DNA from: Candidatus Brockarchaeota archaeon
GTDB taxonomy: Archaea; Thermoproteota; EX4484-205; DTQO01
Direction of reading: 5' to 3'
NCBI GenBank assembly: GCA_017601265.1
Contig: JAFNJA010000057.1
Location: 1 to 11,789 of the forward strand
Length of the DNA: 11,789 nucleotides
The notes under the pieces were generated by a model. The model saw only the letters and a program-made list of their open reading frames with translations, was not told where the DNA came from and searched no databases. Below, piece by piece: positions 11,726 to 11,789 of the stretch. Every line of letters starts with the position of its first letter. Position 1 is the stretch's first letter. The position numbers were made by a program, and so were the translations under genes.

Positions 11726-11789
11726 TTAAACGAGTTCCACGAATTCGAAAGCAGGCGCCGTCGGATGGCCAAAGCCGCTGGCTTCAACT
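11726..11789 (-). CDS. C-terminal end of an unidentified gene, cut by window edge
   Basis: On the minus strand a frame open from the window edge reads VEASGFGHPTAPAFEFVELV and stops with TAA at 11726-11728. The composition looks like a real protein end, and the position (convergent with the creatininase-family gene, 56 bases apart) is sensible. Only 20 residues are visible and I do not recognise them. Confidence 0.4.
   Translation of the reverse strand, partial: VEASGFGHPTAPAFEFVELV

Overview
The window looks like a piece of an archaeal chromosome, most likely from the TACK group (crenarchaea, thaumarchaea and relatives); I cannot place it more closely. The reasons are a crenarchaeal-type single OB-fold SSB, an archaeal Nob1, a PUA-fused NSUN6-like RNA methylase, TATA-box promoters lying 25-35 bases before leaderless or nearly leaderless genes, many TTG starts, and tRNA genes split by short non-canonical introns with bulge-helix-bulge (BHB) folds. 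Most of the window is GC-rich. One block, about 7.7-10.5 kb, is visibly AT-richer.

Layout. (1) 1-4469, minus strand: a tight housekeeping operon read right to left. It runs nadK (NAD kinase), nob1 (16S rRNA 3'-end nuclease), PUA-NSUN m5C methylase, hisD (histidinol dehydrogenase), ssb, and the first codons of one more gene leaving the window. Its leader (about 4470-4573) can fold into a three-way junction. (2) 4618-4742, plus strand: tRNA-Leu(CAG) interrupted twice, in the D-arm and in the T-loop. (3) 4943-5884, plus: a NagB-family sugar-phosphate isomerase/deaminase homologue with altered active-site residues. (4) 6118-6921, minus: a winged-helix protein with about five membrane segments, ending at a hairpin terminator. 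(5) 6922-7657: apparently non-coding DNA holding fragments of two decayed genes. (6) 7658-10559: a 2.86-kb integrated element between two identical 42-bp direct repeats. (7) 10519-10629, minus: tRNA-Ser(CGA), whose 3' end, including its T-loop intron, is one of those repeats. (8) 10872-11669, plus: a creatininase-family metalloamidohydrolase, followed by the tail of a convergent gene at the right edge.

The most interesting part is the element. It carries a compact, apparently leaderless three-gene operon: a protein of the tRNA-guanine transglycosylase (TGT/DpdA) superfamily with an added N-terminal cysteine-rich region, a LAGLIDADG endonuclease, and an acidic protein of unknown function translationally coupled to it. 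Just outside its far repeat lie frameshifted, stop-containing fragments related to the first and third genes. A related element therefore seems to have used the same tRNA-Ser site earlier and decayed. No integrase is visible. The repeat starts inside the T-loop and contains the whole 24-nt tRNA intron, so the element's attachment sequence matches an intron-split tRNA gene.
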